Of a DNA stretch of 57,291 bases, positions 57,215 through 57,291 are shown piece after piece. Source of the stretch: a virus. The DNA lies in IMG/VR virus record IMGVR_UViG_3300008954_000065, positions 1 to 57,291 of that record, one strand, 5' to 3'. Position 1 is the stretch's first letter; each line of letters opens with the position of its first letter. The notes under the pieces were generated by a model. That model ran no database searches. It was not told the origin of the DNA and saw only the letters and a list, made by a program, of their open reading frames with translations. A program made the translations under genes and the position numbers.

Positions 57215-57291
57215 AGAGCATTTATTCCTAATTTTGCATTCGTTTCTGGTGTTCTGGTGTTTTTGTTTTTGTTTTAGTATCTTATCGTTTC

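Noticed and set aside
1-57291. Integrase, repressor, tRNA or insertion sequence.
   Set aside because: Looked for tyrosine or serine recombinase motifs, transposase DDE patterns and tRNA-like cloverleafs in gaps and saw none; a divergent repressor among the small HTH-like genes remains possible.

Overview
The window reads as the essentially complete, or nearly complete, genome of a double-stranded DNA tailed phage with siphovirus morphology. It carries large terminase, HK97-type portal, prohead protease and capsid, head-tail connectors, tail tube, a 1941-residue tape measure (at roughly 0.15 nm per residue a tail near 290 nm), a baseplate and adhesin stack, lysis genes and its own replication and recombination set. 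TAA, TAG and TGA all end genes and most genes have good Shine-Dalgarno sites, so the host is a bacterium using the standard code. I see no integrase, no recognisable repressor and no tRNA, so nothing points to lysogeny. The host cannot be named from the sequence. Both window edges fall in short tandem repeats, so this may be an opened circular assembly.

Layout. (1) 1-3.2 kb, rightward: a consensus-like promoter followed by small, tightly overlapping genes of unknown role in DNA very rich in GATC and GCGCGC. (2) 3.2-3.74 kb: a non-coding control region with a GATC palindrome, a duplicated 29-bp repeat, an almost pure G/C tract and a cluster of seven 12-bp repeats (consensus TTGCCGTACAGG). (3) 3.74-6.5 kb, rightward: six or seven small genes, most with a TTGCCG-type element just before the start. 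(4) 6.5-8.26 kb, leftward: a DnaC-like helicase loader, a C-terminal replisome-organiser ORF, four helically phased 19-bp iterons, and an N-terminal-like replisome ORF, probably the origin. (5) 8.37-18.2 kb, rightward: small early genes, then YqaJ-type exonuclease, RecT-type annealing protein, RuvC-like resolvase, SSB, dUTPase, a PD-(D/E)XK nuclease and a UvrD-like helicase. No DNA polymerase or complete primase is seen. (6) 18.26-53.6 kb, leftward late block, given here in transcription order: ParB-methyltransferase, TerL, portal, protease-scaffold, capsid, connectors, two tandem tail-tube paralogues, tail assembly chaperones joined by a -1 frameshift, tape measure, distal-tail and hub proteins, five to six adhesin or spike proteins, small membrane protein, amidase. 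(7) 53.67-55.4 kb, rightward: an HTH-like peptide, a membrane coiled-coil protein, a likely small terminase subunit, a zinc-ribbon protein and a DUF1874-like (AcrIII-1 fold) candidate, closed by a terminator. (8) 55.6-57 kb, leftward: a calcineurin-type phosphoesterase and a small gene.

How it may work together. The early leftward operon would melt the iteron region and load host DnaB. The rightward operon supplies end resection, strand annealing, ssDNA protection, unwinding and junction resolution, which suggests recombination-dependent concatemer formation for packaging. Two intergenic regions (near 3.38 and 8.31 kb) share a GATCAAC-type operator-like word, and the dispersed TTGCCGTACAGG element is oriented with transcription wherever I find exact copies. 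Together these hint at a phage-specific regulatory or replication protein that I could not identify.
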